DNA of 64,000 nt, from assembly GCA_002721815.1 (NCBI GenBank), contig PBLQ01000002.1:1-64000 (forward strand), given 5' to 3'. Both the position numbers and the translations under genes were made by a program. This stretch comes from Myxococcales bacterium. Lineage in GTDB: Bacteria > Myxococcota > UBA727 > GCA-2721815. Below, piece by piece: positions 43,803 to 53,177 of the stretch (position 1 is its first letter; each line of letters begins with the position of its first letter). The notes beneath the pieces are model-generated. The model saw only the letters and a list, made by a program, of their open reading frames with translations. It had not been told where the DNA came from and ran no database searches.

Positions 43803-43888
43803 TAAAATATACTGAACAAAATATTTGACGGCGCCGGCGAATGCGTGCTACTGAACATGTGAGCGGTAAACACTTGTGCGGGTAGGTT

Positions 43889-44890
43889 ATGAGATTTTTA
43901 GAGCAGTCATTCGATATTCCATCTGTGGTCCATGTGAAAGAAGGGGCCGGAACTGTCTTATATTTTAGGGTTTCACTTCCGTTGAACCATGAAACGGTGG
44001 CCGTGGTCCCCAACATGTCGCGGGCATTGATGACCGCACTCCGTGCTGCCGAACGTGACCATCATTGGGTGAAACGGGTGGTTTTCGTGGGGCTCGACCC
44101 CATCCTGAACGCGAAGAGCAGCGATGACACGGGTTTTCAGGCCACCTTCACTGAATTACTCAACTGTCTGAGAAGTCTCGAGAATGAGCCCGTGCAAGTG
44201 GTTTGGCGAACGCGGGCGGGGATTAACCAGCTGCCACAGTTAAAGGCCTCAAGGCCGGTTTTCCAGGCCTTGGCACCCAGATTGGCTTTTGAAATTGGCT
44301 TACCAAGTCTCGATCCAGAGCACTGTGAGATGCTCGAAGGCCGGGGCGTTGAGCACCCCAATGAGCGTTTGCGGTTGGCGGAGATTCTCAGTGCCTGGGA
44401 AGTGCCGGTTCGGGTCCGAATTGACCCTCTATTGCCCATGCTCACCGATCAAAGAAACTCTTTAGACCAATTCTTCGAGACGTTGGTACGGGTGGGCATC
44501 GCCCGGGTGGCCGTGCGTTATTTGGTCCTCACCGCAGAGCGCGCCCATGCCATCATGCCCAGATTGAACCGTTTGCATCGTGAGATGCTGAAGGCTTGTT
44601 TCGCTGAAAGCCCCTGGCAGCAGCCGGCAAAAGGGCTCTCAGTATATGACGGCGCTCAGCCTTTCAAACGTTTGCCCGATCACATGAGAGAAAGTGGGCA
44701 TCAAAGGGTTCTCCACGCAGCATCTCGGGTGGGGATCGCTGTCGATATAATGGATCCAGTGGGATCCAGTTCTGGAGTCCAGGTGAAAAGCAACCGACAC
44801 CGGCGCCCGTCCAAATGGCGAGAGCGTGAAAAAAGAATGAAAGCGCGCTCTAATGCACAAATGGACCTGTTTGTCGCTGGGCGGCGTTAG
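43889..44890 (+). CDS. radical-SAM-like (SPL-type) TIM-barrel protein lacking the cluster cysteines
   Basis: A 333-residue cytosolic protein. From residue ~65 on it resembles the SPL/Rv2578c branch of radical SAM proteins: VKRVVFVGLDPIL (the TDPYQ region), PVQVVWRTRAGINQLPQL (the ILTKS region), LAFEIGLPSLDPEHCEMLEGRGVEHPNERLRLAEILSAWEVPVRVRIDPLLPMLTD (the typical LExxxPxxxxRLexlrxLxxxGipv.v...PliPglnd run). However, the [4Fe-4S] CxxxCxxC motif is absent: only three scattered cysteines are present. A TAG stop lies directly upstream, so no cysteine-bearing N-terminus can be added. The Lys/Arg-rich C-terminus (RHRRPSKWREREKRMKARSN) may bind nucleic acid. If the call is right, it is a non-catalytic homolog. 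Confidence 0.5.
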   Translation: MRFLEQSFDIPSVVHVKEGAGTVLYFRVSLPLNHETVAVVPNMSRALMTALRAAERDHHWVKRVVFVGLDPILNAKSSDDTGFQATFTELLNCLRSLENEPVQVVWRTRAGINQLPQLKASRPVFQALAPRLAFEIGLPSLDPEHCEMLEGRGVEHPNERLRLAEILSAWEVPVRVRIDPLLPMLTDQRNSLDQFFETLVRVGIARVAVRYLVLTAERAHAIMPRLNRLHREMLKACFAESPWQQPAKGLSVYDGAQPFKRLPDHMRESGHQRVLHAASRVGIAVDIMDPVGSSSGVQVKSNRHRRPSKWREREKRMKARSNAQMDLFVAGRR

Positions 44891-45450
44891 TCCGAGGGGG
44901 CTGGGCAGGAGGTTCAAAGCCGCTCCAAAATCCTGCGATATGCTCTGTCCGGATCAAGATCAGGATCGCCCTCACATCTCGGACAAACTCAAGAACCCTG
45001 TATTTTTGAATTCTTACATTGGGGGATCGCTTTTGGGGCGTATCGTCATGGATCACGGGATCACATCGACAGCTTTTTTGGTAAAACTTCCCTCGTCAGT
45101 ACGCGACGCGCCAAATCACTTTTCGGACATCCACCCGGTAGGCCAATTACTAATTCGCAAACCGAAACAAAGTCTTAGATGCCAACACTAAAGAAAGGAT
45201 TTTCATCTTTACGCGTCCCCAAAAAACAGGTTCGAAACGCCTTGAACAAAAAAATTTCCCTTCTGCAAAAGATCCTTTGACACCATCACCGGTGTGCCTT
45301 ATTTCCCCTCTACTCCAAGGGGTGACGTCGTGATGATCGCCCGATGATCCTTCACGATTCTCTTGGCAGGAACGAAGACAAAGAAAATGTCAAGAGAGTT
45401 TCCGCGATTTTGACGAGGTAAAAATATTCAACGGCAGAAAGGCAGTGTTC
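44891..45450. other. long intergenic region upstream of nrdA
   Basis: 560 bases without a supported gene. It holds the candidate nrdA promoter and NrdR-like repeat at 45277-45305 and a small hairpin CCCCT-CTACTCCA-AGGGG at 45305-45322. No tRNA or known riboswitch was recognised in the rest. Confidence 0.5.
45277..45305 (+). promoter_or_regulatory. candidate nrdA promoter with an ACAC-N8-GTGT inverted repeat in the spacer
   Basis: TTGACA (45277-45282), 17 bases, then TATTTC (45300-45305). The spacer carries ACACCATCACCGGTGT (45280-45295), which keeps the ACAC...GTGT arms and spacing of an NrdR box but a G+C-rich centre. Repressor binding there would block RNA polymerase. Position about 145 bases before the nrdA ATG. 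Confidence 0.45.
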
Positions 45451-47871
45451 ATGTACAACGGCGCTCAGTTACAAGAAAATAAAGGTCCAGTGGTGGTAGA
45501 GAATCAAGCGGAAGCAAATGAGATGAACGACCCCGCACCACAGATGCGTGTGAAAAAACGCAACGGAACCTTAGAGCCTGTTGATGTGAACAAGATCGTG
45601 AAAGCCGTTCATCGATGCAGTGATGGCTTGGCACATGTGGATGCCAATCGTGTGGCCATTCGAACCATCAGTGGGCTTTATGATGGCGCGATCACCAATG
45701 AGCTCGATCAGCTTTCCATTCAAACGGCCGCATCGCTTATTGCCGAAGAACCCCAGTATTCCAAACTTGCCGGGCGGCTCTTGAGCCTTTTCATCGATAA
45801 AGAGGTCCGGGGCCAAGAAATCCAGAGCTTTTCCCAATCCATCGCTAAAGGCCTTGATGTAGGCGTTATCTCTGATGAATTGGCTGAAACAGTGGCCAAG
45901 AACAAGCGCAAAATCAACCACGCCATCGACCAAACCAAAGACCGACACTTCGAATATTTCGGTTTGCGTACGATTTACGATCGCTACCTGCTGAAGGACC
46001 CTGAGTCTCGCAATGTGATCGAAACACCACAGTACTTCTTCATGCGTGTGGCCTTGGTACTGTCCCGTAATATCAGCGAAGCTGTTGAACTCTACGAGCT
46101 TTTCGCTGGCTTGACTTATCTCCCATCCTCACCAACTTTGTTTAACTCCGGGACGCGGCACCAGCAACTGTCTTCCTGCTTTTTGCTGGACTCTCCACAA
46201 GACGATCTCCGTGACATATACAGCCGGTACGCTGATGTGGCCCAGCTGTCCAAGTTTTCTGGAGGGGTAGGCATGGCTTACCACCGCGTACGCTCCCAAG
46301 GCTCACTGATCCGTTCCACCAACGGGCACTCCAATGGCATTATCCCATGGTTGAACACACTGGACGCTTCGGTAGCGGCCGTGAACCAAGGCGGTAAACG
46401 CAAAGGGGCATGCTGCGTGTACCTCGAAAGCTGGCATGCTGACATCGAAGCCTTTTTGGAGTGTCGTGAAAATACCGGTGATGAAGCCCGCCGGACCTAT
46501 AACCTGAATTTGGCCAACTGGGTGTCCGACCTGTTCATGAAGCGGGTAGAGAGCGACAGCATGTGGTCTCTTTTTGACCCCAAAGATGTGCCAGATTTCT
46601 GCGACCTATGGGGCGAAAAGTTTGAAGCTGCTTATCTGAAAGCAGAGGCAAGTGGGCTTTATCTCAAGCAAGTTCGAGCTCGCGACCTTTATGCGCGCAT
46701 GATGCGCAGTTTGGCTCAAACCGGCAATGGATGGATGACTTTCAAAGATGCTTCCAACTCCAAATGCAATCAAACATTGAACCCGGAGTACGCTGTTCAC
46801 CTTTCCAATTTGTGCACAGAAATCATCGAAGTGACCTCTGGTGAAGAATGTGCGGTTTGTAACCTAGGTTCTGTAAACCTGGGCCGACACACCACTGAAG
46901 AAGGTGTGGATTATGCGGCTTTACGCAAAACCGTAAAGTTGGCCATGCGCGCCCTGGACCGTGTCATCGATCTCAACTTCTATCCCATTGAAATCGCCAA
47001 AAACTCCAATTTGAAATGGCGTCCAGTGGGGCTGGGCTTGATGGGCTTGCAAGACGTGTTCTTCAAGATGGGCCTTCAGTTCGATAGCGAAGAAGCGAAA
47101 GCCATCTCCACTCGCATTTCAGAGGAGATTTATTTCGCGGCCTTAGAAACGTCTTGCGAATTGGCCGAAACATACGGGGCTCACCCGAATTTCGCTGAGA
47201 CCCGGGCGGCCCAGGGCCAATTACAGTTCGACCTTTGGGGCATCGAACCTCAAGAGAGCGCAAGATGGGTGGAACTCAAGAATCGCATTGCTGAACATGG
47301 CTTGCGGAACTCTTTGATGATCGCCATCGCCCCCACAGCCACCATCGCTTCTATTGCGGGTTGCTACGAGTGTATCGAGCCTCAGGTTTCCAACCTGTTC
47401 AAGCGCGAAACCTTGTCGGGTGAGTTCTTGCAGATCAACAACTACCTGGTACAAGATCTCAAGAGCCGAGGGTTGTGGACCAACGAAATTCGCAACCGCA
47501 TCAAGCTAAACGAAGGCTCCATTCAGGATATCGAAGAAATTCCTCAAGACATTCGAGATATCTATCGCACCGTATGGGAGCTGCCCATGCGTGCCTTGAT
47601 CGACATGGCTGCCGACCGCGGGGCTTATATCGATCAAAGCCAAAGTCTCAATCTGTTCTCAGAGAGCCCAGACATCAGTAAGTTGTCTTCCATGTATTTC
47701 TATGCGTGGAAGAAAGGTCTGAAGACCACTTACTACCTGCGTTCACGGCCGGCCACGCGAATCGCGAAAGCCACCATTGAAACAAGCGGCATGTCTGAGT
47801 CTCAAAAGCAGCGGGCAGAGGCATTGGCGTGCTCATTAGAGAACCCAGAGTCTTGTGAATCCTGTCAGTAA
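45451..47871 (+). CDS. nrdA: class I ribonucleoside-diphosphate reductase, alpha subunit
   Basis: Reduces ribonucleoside diphosphates to deoxyribonucleotides, with the radical supplied by NrdB. Length 806 residues. An N-terminal ATP cone is present (MRVKKRNGTLEPVDVNKIVKAVHRC, allosteric activity site). PTLFNSGTRHQQLSSCFLLDSPQDD, NLCTEIIEV with active-site Cys, PTATIASIAGC, and the C-terminal redox pair in CESCQ are seen. The ATG at 45451 has AAAGG upstream; a GTG at 45445 is too close to it. nrdB follows after 73 bases. Confidence 0.95.
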   Translation: MYNGAQLQENKGPVVVENQAEANEMNDPAPQMRVKKRNGTLEPVDVNKIVKAVHRCSDGLAHVDANRVAIRTISGLYDGAITNELDQLSIQTAASLIAEEPQYSKLAGRLLSLFIDKEVRGQEIQSFSQSIAKGLDVGVISDELAETVAKNKRKINHAIDQTKDRHFEYFGLRTIYDRYLLKDPESRNVIETPQYFFMRVALVLSRNISEAVELYELFAGLTYLPSSPTLFNSGTRHQQLSSCFLLDSPQDDLRDIYSRYADVAQLSKFSGGVGMAYHRVRSQGSLIRSTNGHSNGIIPWLNTLDASVAAVNQGGKRKGACCVYLESWHADIEAFLECRENTGDEARRTYNLNLANWVSDLFMKRVESDSMWSLFDPKDVPDFCDLWGEKFEAAYLKAEASGLYLKQVRARDLYARMMRSLAQTGNGWMTFKDASNSKCNQTLNPEYAVHLSNLCTEIIEVTSGEECAVCNLGSVNLGRHTTEEGVDYAALRKTVKLAMRALDRVIDLNFYPIEIAKNSNLKWRPVGLGLMGLQDVFFKMGLQFDSEEAKAISTRISEEIYFAALETSCELAETYGAHPNFAETRAAQGQLQFDLWGIEPQESARWVELKNRIAEHGLRNSLMIAIAPTATIASIAGCYECIEPQVSNLFKRETLSGEFLQINNYLVQDLKSRGLWTNEIRNRIKLNEGSIQDIEEIPQDIRDIYRTVWELPMRALIDMAADRGAYIDQSQSLNLFSESPDISKLSSMYFYAWKKGLKTTYYLRSRPATRIAKATIETSGMSESQKQRAEALACSLENPESCESCQ

Positions 47872-47944
47872 AAAAGAACAAAAGAAACGTTTGAGTTTAT
47901 CGTCGAGATGTAGACAATAGAAGGAACCGAAAAGAGAGGTTGGA

Positions 47945-48940
47945 ATGTTACTGGAACCCGGATTGAATTTAACCTTGCGCCCCATGGCTTACCCACAATT
48001 CTACGAAATGTACCGCGACGCGATCAAAAACACGTGGACGGTTGAAGAAGTAGATTTTTCCATGGATACCAAAGATTTAAATCGTATGCCTCCGGGTGAG
48101 CAGCACCTCATTCGTAGGCTGGTGGCCTTCTTTGCGACGGGCGATTCCATCGTTGCCAATAATTTGGTTCTCAACCTGTATAAGCACATCAATGCGCCCG
48201 AGGCGCGGATGTACTTGTCACGCCAGTTGTACGAAGAAGCATTACACGTGCAGTTCTATCTCACCTTGCTCGACACCTACATGCCAGATCCTAAAGAGCG
48301 ACATGAAGCCTTCGCAGCGGTGGATAACATTCCATCAATTCGCGACAAAGCGCGTTTCTGCATGAAGTGGATGGATACGGTGGGCGATCTCGATGAGTTG
48401 AACACCAAAGAAGAACGGCAAGAGTTTCTTTTGAATCTGGTGTGCTTCGCGGCTTGCATTGAAGGTCTCTTCTTTTTTGCTGCTTTTGCGTACGTTTACT
48501 TCTTAAGGTCTAAAGGGCTGCTGCATGGTTTGGCCACCGGTACCAACTGGGTGTTCAGAGATGAAAGCGCTCACATGGCATTTGCTTTCGAGGTGGTGAA
48601 GGTCGCTCGTGAAGAAGAACCAGAGCTCTTCGATGATGTGCTGACCCAGAAAGTGAACACCATGCTCGAAGAGGCTATTGCCTGTGAGATGCAATTTGCA
48701 CGCGATTTGCTCAGTGAAGGTGTGGCCGGGCTGTCTTTGAAAGACATGGAGGAATACCTTCGCTTCGTTGCTGACCAACGTCTTTCCATGTTGGGCATGC
48801 CTCGACAGTTTGGTGCCAAAAACCCATTTACTTTCATGGAATTACAAGATGTTCAAGAACTCACCAATTTCTTCGAGAGAAGGGTCTCTGCATATCAGGT
48901 AGCGGTCACCGGTGATGTCCAGCTCGATGTGGCGTTCTAA
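47945..48940 (+). CDS. nrdB: class I ribonucleoside-diphosphate reductase, beta subunit
   Basis: Ferritin-like diiron protein that generates the stable tyrosyl radical for NrdA. Length 331 residues. VAFFATGDSIVANNLVLN carries the iron-ligand Asp; YEEALHVQFY shows the E-x-x-H ligands and the radical Tyr four residues after His. Further Glu/His ligands sit in FAACIEGLFFFAAF and FRDESAHMAFAF. GAGG lies 6 bases before the ATG. The same operon as nrdA; the CAP lipoprotein gene follows after about 36 bases. Confidence 0.95.
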   Translation: MLLEPGLNLTLRPMAYPQFYEMYRDAIKNTWTVEEVDFSMDTKDLNRMPPGEQHLIRRLVAFFATGDSIVANNLVLNLYKHINAPEARMYLSRQLYEEALHVQFYLTLLDTYMPDPKERHEAFAAVDNIPSIRDKARFCMKWMDTVGDLDELNTKEERQEFLLNLVCFAACIEGLFFFAAFAYVYFLRSKGLLHGLATGTNWVFRDESAHMAFAFEVVKVAREEEPELFDDVLTQKVNTMLEEAIACEMQFARDLLSEGVAGLSLKDMEEYLRFVADQRLSMLGMPRQFGAKNPFTFMELQDVQELTNFFERRVSAYQVAVTGDVQLDVAF

Positions 48941-48976
48941 CTTTTCTTGCCAAATACAAACGCAAAGAACACAATC

Positions 48977-49561
48977 ATGGCCATGAAGAAATTCTGGCCA
49001 TTTTTTGTAATTGCATGGATGTTAGGCTGCGCCCCCACAGAAGAACCAGGCCCCGTGGACGCCGGGGTAGAAATCGACCCCAGAGCGGATGACATTCCCG
49101 ATAATGCCTATTGCGAAGGCGTGAAAGAGTGGAACGAAGACCTAGCCATTCTTGAAGATTTATTGCTTGAGAGTGTCAACGAAGTTCGCGCACAGGGCGG
49201 TAATTGCCGGTCCCAAGGGACGCACCCCCCCACGCACCCCTTAGAAATGGAGCCCGCATTGCGATGTGCGGCGCGGGTGCATTCACTCGATATGGATGAG
49301 CGCCAATATTTTAGTCATGACAGTCCCACGGGTGAAACTGCCTGGTACCGTATTGCGCAGGCTGGTTTTGGGTCTTCGCCTGTAGGAGAGAATATTGCCA
49401 TGGGGTCAACAACGGTGGAGGGCGTGATGGCCCAATGGCTGAACAGCGATGGTCATTGTGCCAATATCTTTAATTCGAACTATTACTACATGGGCGCAGG
49501 GGTTTATGAGGGCGATATCTACCGGCACATTTGGACCCAGACTTTTGGTGGCAACTTCTAA
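48977..49561 (+). CDS. CAP-domain (SCP/PR-1) lipoprotein
   Basis: A 194-residue predicted lipoprotein (MAMKKFWPFFVIAWMLGC), DAG linker (PVDAGVEID), then a CAP domain. RVHSLDMDERQYFSHDSPTGETAWYRIAQAGFGSSPVGENIAMG and WLNSDGHCANIFNSNYYYMGAGVYEG...HIWTQTFGG give the family's conserved His, Glu and GHC(A)NI signature. CAP proteins act outside the cell, often binding sterols or lipids; the role here is unknown. Stop overlaps the convergent phosphate transporter by 4 bases. Start at 48977 or 48983 (both ATG), neither with a strong ribosome site. Confidence 0.85.
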   Translation: MAMKKFWPFFVIAWMLGCAPTEEPGPVDAGVEIDPRADDIPDNAYCEGVKEWNEDLAILEDLLLESVNEVRAQGGNCRSQGTHPPTHPLEMEPALRCAARVHSLDMDERQYFSHDSPTGETAWYRIAQAGFGSSPVGENIAMGSTTVEGVMAQWLNSDGHCANIFNSNYYYMGAGVYEGDIYRHIWTQTFGGNF

Positions 49562-50802
49562 AGTAAGACCGACCGCAACAAGATGAACAGCAGGGCAGAT
49601 ACACCGGCTGCGGCGGGCAGCGTGATGATCCAGGAAGCTGCAATATTGCGAATGACCACCAGATTCAAACCGGAAATACCCCGGGCCATGCCCACGCCAA
49701 TAACGGAACCCACCAACACATGGGTGGTGGAGAGCGGAAGGCCCAGCCGACTGCCTAATAGAATGGTGGCGGCCGCTCCGAATTCTGCGGCGAAACCCCG
49801 AGTGGGGGTAACTTCGGTGATATTTTTGCCCACGGTTTCAATGACCCTTTTACCGAAGGTGGCGAGGCCTACAACAATACCGACGCCGCCCAACCCCAGC
49901 AGCCAAAGGGGCACGGTACTTTTGGTGGCCACCACCCCTTCGGTGAGTGCCGCGTAGACGGCGGCTGCGGGGCCAATGGCATTTGCCACGTCATTGCTGC
50001 CATGTGCGAAGGCCATAAAACAGGCGGTAATAATTTGAAGCCAGGCAAAAACCCGTTCCACGTATTTAATTTGGCTGTCTCGGTCAGGCCCGGGTGACTG
50101 GGTCCGCTTGATCCAGAACCGAGCCAAAATGGCCAAGATGAGCCCAACACCCGCCGCCAAAAGAGTGGTGGCACCATAACTCAAATCCAGTTTGAGGTTT
50201 TTGAGGCCTTTGTAGATAAAGGTCATCATCAAAATGGTGCCGGCAAACAAAACCAAGGGGGGGGCCAGTCGATGGGTATTTTTTTCGGGGTTATTGCTGT
50301 CTAAGATTTTTTTACGAATCCAGGTAAAGACCAGAAATGCCAGGATACCGCCACAAACGGGAGAGATAAACCAGCTGGCAATGATCGTTCCGATCTTCAT
50401 CCATTGAACGGCGCCCAAACCGGCATGGACAATTCCGGCCCCAATTACGGCACCCACAATGGAGTGGGTGGTTGAGACGGGGAGGCCTTTGAGGCTCGCC
50501 AACTGAAGCCAAAGCGCGGCGGCCAAAAGGGCAGCGGTCATGGCCAACGCTAATTGGTTAGGACTTTGAAAAATTTCGACACTAATGATGCCTTTTCGAA
50601 TGGTGCTCGTGACATTGCCACCCACCAAAAAAGCACCAGAAAACTCGAAAATGGCCGCGACGATCACGGCTTGCTTGATGGTCAGCGCATGACTGCCCAC
50701 CGATGTACCCATGGCATTGGCGACATCATTGGCCCCAATATTCCAGGCCATGTACAACCCACCGACCAGGGCAATAATCAATAGGACGGTTGTCATGTCC
50801 AT
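49558..50802 (-). CDS. inorganic phosphate transporter, PiT family
   Basis: Symports phosphate with a cation (H+ or Na+, metal-phosphate in E. coli PitA). The 414-residue protein has about ten membrane segments with the inverted duplicate PHO4 motif: GANDVANAMGTSVGSHALT near the N-terminus and AHGSNDVANAIGPAAAVYAA at about residue 280, plus PVSTTHSIVGAVIGAG and LSTTHVLVGSVIGVG. It is downstream of the DUF47 (PhoU-like) gene, a common pair in phosphate uptake. Ribosome site weak. Confidence 0.95.
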   Translation of the reverse strand: MDMTTVLLIIALVGGLYMAWNIGANDVANAMGTSVGSHALTIKQAVIVAAIFEFSGAFLVGGNVTSTIRKGIISVEIFQSPNQLALAMTAALLAAALWLQLASLKGLPVSTTHSIVGAVIGAGIVHAGLGAVQWMKIGTIIASWFISPVCGGILAFLVFTWIRKKILDSNNPEKNTHRLAPPLVLFAGTILMMTFIYKGLKNLKLDLSYGATTLLAAGVGLILAILARFWIKRTQSPGPDRDSQIKYVERVFAWLQIITACFMAFAHGSNDVANAIGPAAAVYAALTEGVVATKSTVPLWLLGLGGVGIVVGLATFGKRVIETVGKNITEVTPTRGFAAEFGAAATILLGSRLGLPLSTTHVLVGSVIGVGMARGISGLNLVVIRNIAASWIITLPAAAGVSALLFILLRSVLL

Positions 50803-50821
50803 TTACGTTGCTCTCGATTCA

Positions 50822-51493
50822 TTAGTTGGCAGTGAGAAGTAGGCGCATTTGGTTGCAAACGCGTTCAGCTGCGTTGGCCACATCGCCAATCTTGTTACCG
50901 ATTTTGAGCCACATGATCAGGCTCGCGGGTTTCATATCATCTTCATGCTCAAAAATGGTCTTACCGAATATATCTTGGGCTTTGTCGGCTTCGTGCTCTA
51001 GACGACACACGGCATCGATCTTAGTAACCACCTCTTTGGCATCGGTTCCCGTAAAGCCCGTACTGGCCAAACGATCCAAATCGTTGATCACTTCTAAGGT
51101 ACCATCCACCACGGCACGCACCCGTTCGTTTAAGGTTTGGAGCGGTTCTCGAAGAAAATCGTGCATCTCCATATTGCGTAACGTAAAAAGTACACCAAGA
51201 TCTTCAGCTTGGTCGGCGATGCTGTCCATGGAATGCACGATGGCAATCAAGTCACGGCGATCCAAAATGATGAACACGCTGGAGGCAAGTTCTTCACGAA
51301 ACTCGTGTTTGATCTTGTCGCATTCGCCTTCTGCAATGCTTAAAGCCTTAGCGGCGTCTTTAATCTTTTCATGATCATCGGCCAAAACGGCATCAAAAAG
51401 TGGCTCGGTCAAACTGACGCACGCATGGGCTTGGGCCATGATTTCCTTTAAGGGGCCAAATGGGTTTTTGGCAAATAGATTCTTCAAGAACAT
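50822..51493 (-). CDS. DUF47 / PhoU-like phosphate transport regulator
   Basis: A 223-residue helical protein of the PhoU-like DUF47 family (two three-helix bundles with acidic metal-binding motifs). IAEGECDKIKHEFREEL, SMDSIADQAEDLGVLF and LEHEADKAQDIFGKTIF are the Glu/Asp-rich helices; IMWLKIGNKIGDVANAAERVC is the usual C-terminal end. These proteins modulate the neighbouring PiT transporter. GAGG lies 8 bases before the ATG. PiT starts about 20 bases downstream. Confidence 0.9.
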   Translation of the reverse strand: MFLKNLFAKNPFGPLKEIMAQAHACVSLTEPLFDAVLADDHEKIKDAAKALSIAEGECDKIKHEFREELASSVFIILDRRDLIAIVHSMDSIADQAEDLGVLFTLRNMEMHDFLREPLQTLNERVRAVVDGTLEVINDLDRLASTGFTGTDAKEVVTKIDAVCRLEHEADKAQDIFGKTIFEHEDDMKPASLIMWLKIGNKIGDVANAAERVCNQMRLLLTAN

Positions 51494-51636
51494 TGGGGTA
51501 CCTCTTTGTCGGAGCTTACAAATTTTTCATGATAGGAAAAGCGCATAATGTGACGCCTTTGTGACGAAAAAATACATGCCCAGTTGTGATTTGGGACTGT
51601 GAAGGTTACAGATTGGGGCACGAGGTTAAAGAGGAA

Positions 51637-53175
51637 ATGACGGTCAAACGAACAATTCGCATTGCATTTGCACGCATTCAGCAAGAATCAAACGAATTTT
51701 CTACGGTAGAGAGCACCATCGAAGATTTCGAGCGCACCCATTACATGGAGGGCAATGTTCTTTTGGAGGCCATCAAGCCCACAGGGAAAGAAGCCGAAGG
51801 GTTCATGAAAAACGCTGAGTTGTCAGGTTTTTATAAAGGTATCCAAGAAAAAAATTCTGAGGCGCAAATCGAAATAGTACCCCTTTTCTCTGCTTGGGCT
51901 GTGTCTGGTGGGCCTCTGAGCGCTGAAACCCAGTCTCTGTTTGAAAACCGGCTCATGAGCAAGCTCAAAGATGCAGGGCCCATCGATGGTGTGTTTTTTA
52001 CCATGCATGGGGCTTTAAGGGCCACGGGCATCCCGAATCCCGAAGAAAGATATCTCCAAAAGATAAAGGAGGTGGTAGGCGCAAACACGCCCATTGCAGT
52101 GACATTAGATCTTCACGCTCATTTGCGTGGAGATTTGGTGGAACTCACGGATGTATTGTGCGCCTATCGAACCAATCCGCATCGCGATCACGCCAAGGTG
52201 GGGGCCCGCGCGGCGAAAATATTGGTGGATGTGATTCTAGGGAAAACAAAAGTGGCGAAAACCTGGCGTTACTTGCCCATGATTTTGGGTGGCGGGAGCA
52301 CCATCGATTTTCTTCCCACCATGCTGCCGGTTTTTCGCAAGCTCAAGAAGATAGAGGAAGATCCACGGGTACTTTACGTGAGTCTTTTCATGGTGCACCC
52401 GTTTTTGAATTCCCCCGACTTGGGCTGGGCCGTTCATGTGATGACCCAGAACGACGTTCAATTGGCTGACCAATTGGCCGATGATATCGCAAACCTTGCT
52501 TGGGATGTGCGGCATAAAATGCCCCCAGAATTTGATCCACCTGACCGGGCCTTGGCAAAAGTCCGAAAAAACAAAATGGCGCGCAAGCTGGGAACCATCT
52601 GTCTGTGCGATACCTCAGATGCGGTGGGTGCTGGGGGCACAGGTGAAAACACCCATTTGTTGGCTTATTTGCTGACCCATGCGAAAGATTTGTTGAGTTA
52701 TGTGCCAGTCAGGGGACCTCAGGTTTTTGAACAGCTCGTGAACACAAAAGTGGGCGCTCAAGTGAGTGTGACCGTGGGCGGTTATCTACAGCCAGACATC
52801 AATCCCGAGGTGGCGGTGGCCGGACGATTAACGTACAACCAAGCCACCAAAGCATTTGGGCAGGTGGCCGTGGTGGATGCAGGTCATGTCCAATTGGTGA
52901 TCACCGAAGGGGCGCCTTTGGCATTTAAACCCGAATTTTATGAGAATGTGGGACTGTCCGTGTGGAAAGCCGATATGGTGGTGACCAAAGGCTTTTTTCC
53001 TCCTCGAATCTTCTTTGCGCTGCACTCTCGAAAGACCCTTAACGTGGCCACCAAAGGCATCACCGATTTGGACCTCTACAAGACCTTAGATTTCGATGGC
53101 CCTGTCCATCCCATCAAAGCACTGCCGGGTTGGCGAAAAGCGGATGCCGAACGGCGCCAAGCGAATCCCAAATAG
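51637..53175 (+). CDS. M81-family metallopeptidase, MlrC-like
   Basis: A 512-residue protein of the MlrC/M81 family (type member: microcystin-degrading MlrC). VFFTMHGALRATG, LDLHAHLRGDLVEL and YRTNPHRDHAKVG carry the metal-ligand His/Asp residues. LCDTSDAVGAGGTGENTHLL is the central glycine-rich signature. Likely a zinc enzyme acting on small peptides or N-acyl compounds; substrate unknown. ATG at 51637 follows GAGGAA closely, with a second GAGG 11 bases before; the longer frame from 51586 is disfavoured. Next gene begins two bases after its stop. Confidence 0.85.
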   Translation: MTVKRTIRIAFARIQQESNEFSTVESTIEDFERTHYMEGNVLLEAIKPTGKEAEGFMKNAELSGFYKGIQEKNSEAQIEIVPLFSAWAVSGGPLSAETQSLFENRLMSKLKDAGPIDGVFFTMHGALRATGIPNPEERYLQKIKEVVGANTPIAVTLDLHAHLRGDLVELTDVLCAYRTNPHRDHAKVGARAAKILVDVILGKTKVAKTWRYLPMILGGGSTIDFLPTMLPVFRKLKKIEEDPRVLYVSLFMVHPFLNSPDLGWAVHVMTQNDVQLADQLADDIANLAWDVRHKMPPEFDPPDRALAKVRKNKMARKLGTICLCDTSDAVGAGGTGENTHLLAYLLTHAKDLLSYVPVRGPQVFEQLVNTKVGAQVSVTVGGYLQPDINPEVAVAGRLTYNQATKAFGQVAVVDAGHVQLVITEGAPLAFKPEFYENVGLSVWKADMVVTKGFFPPRIFFALHSRKTLNVATKGITDLDLYKTLDFDGPVHPIKALPGWRKADAERRQANPK

Positions 53176-53177
53176 AA

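Noticed and set aside
45225-45245. GGTTCGAAAC resembling a tRNA T-arm
   Set aside because: No 5-bp T stem, acceptor or anticodon arms around it.
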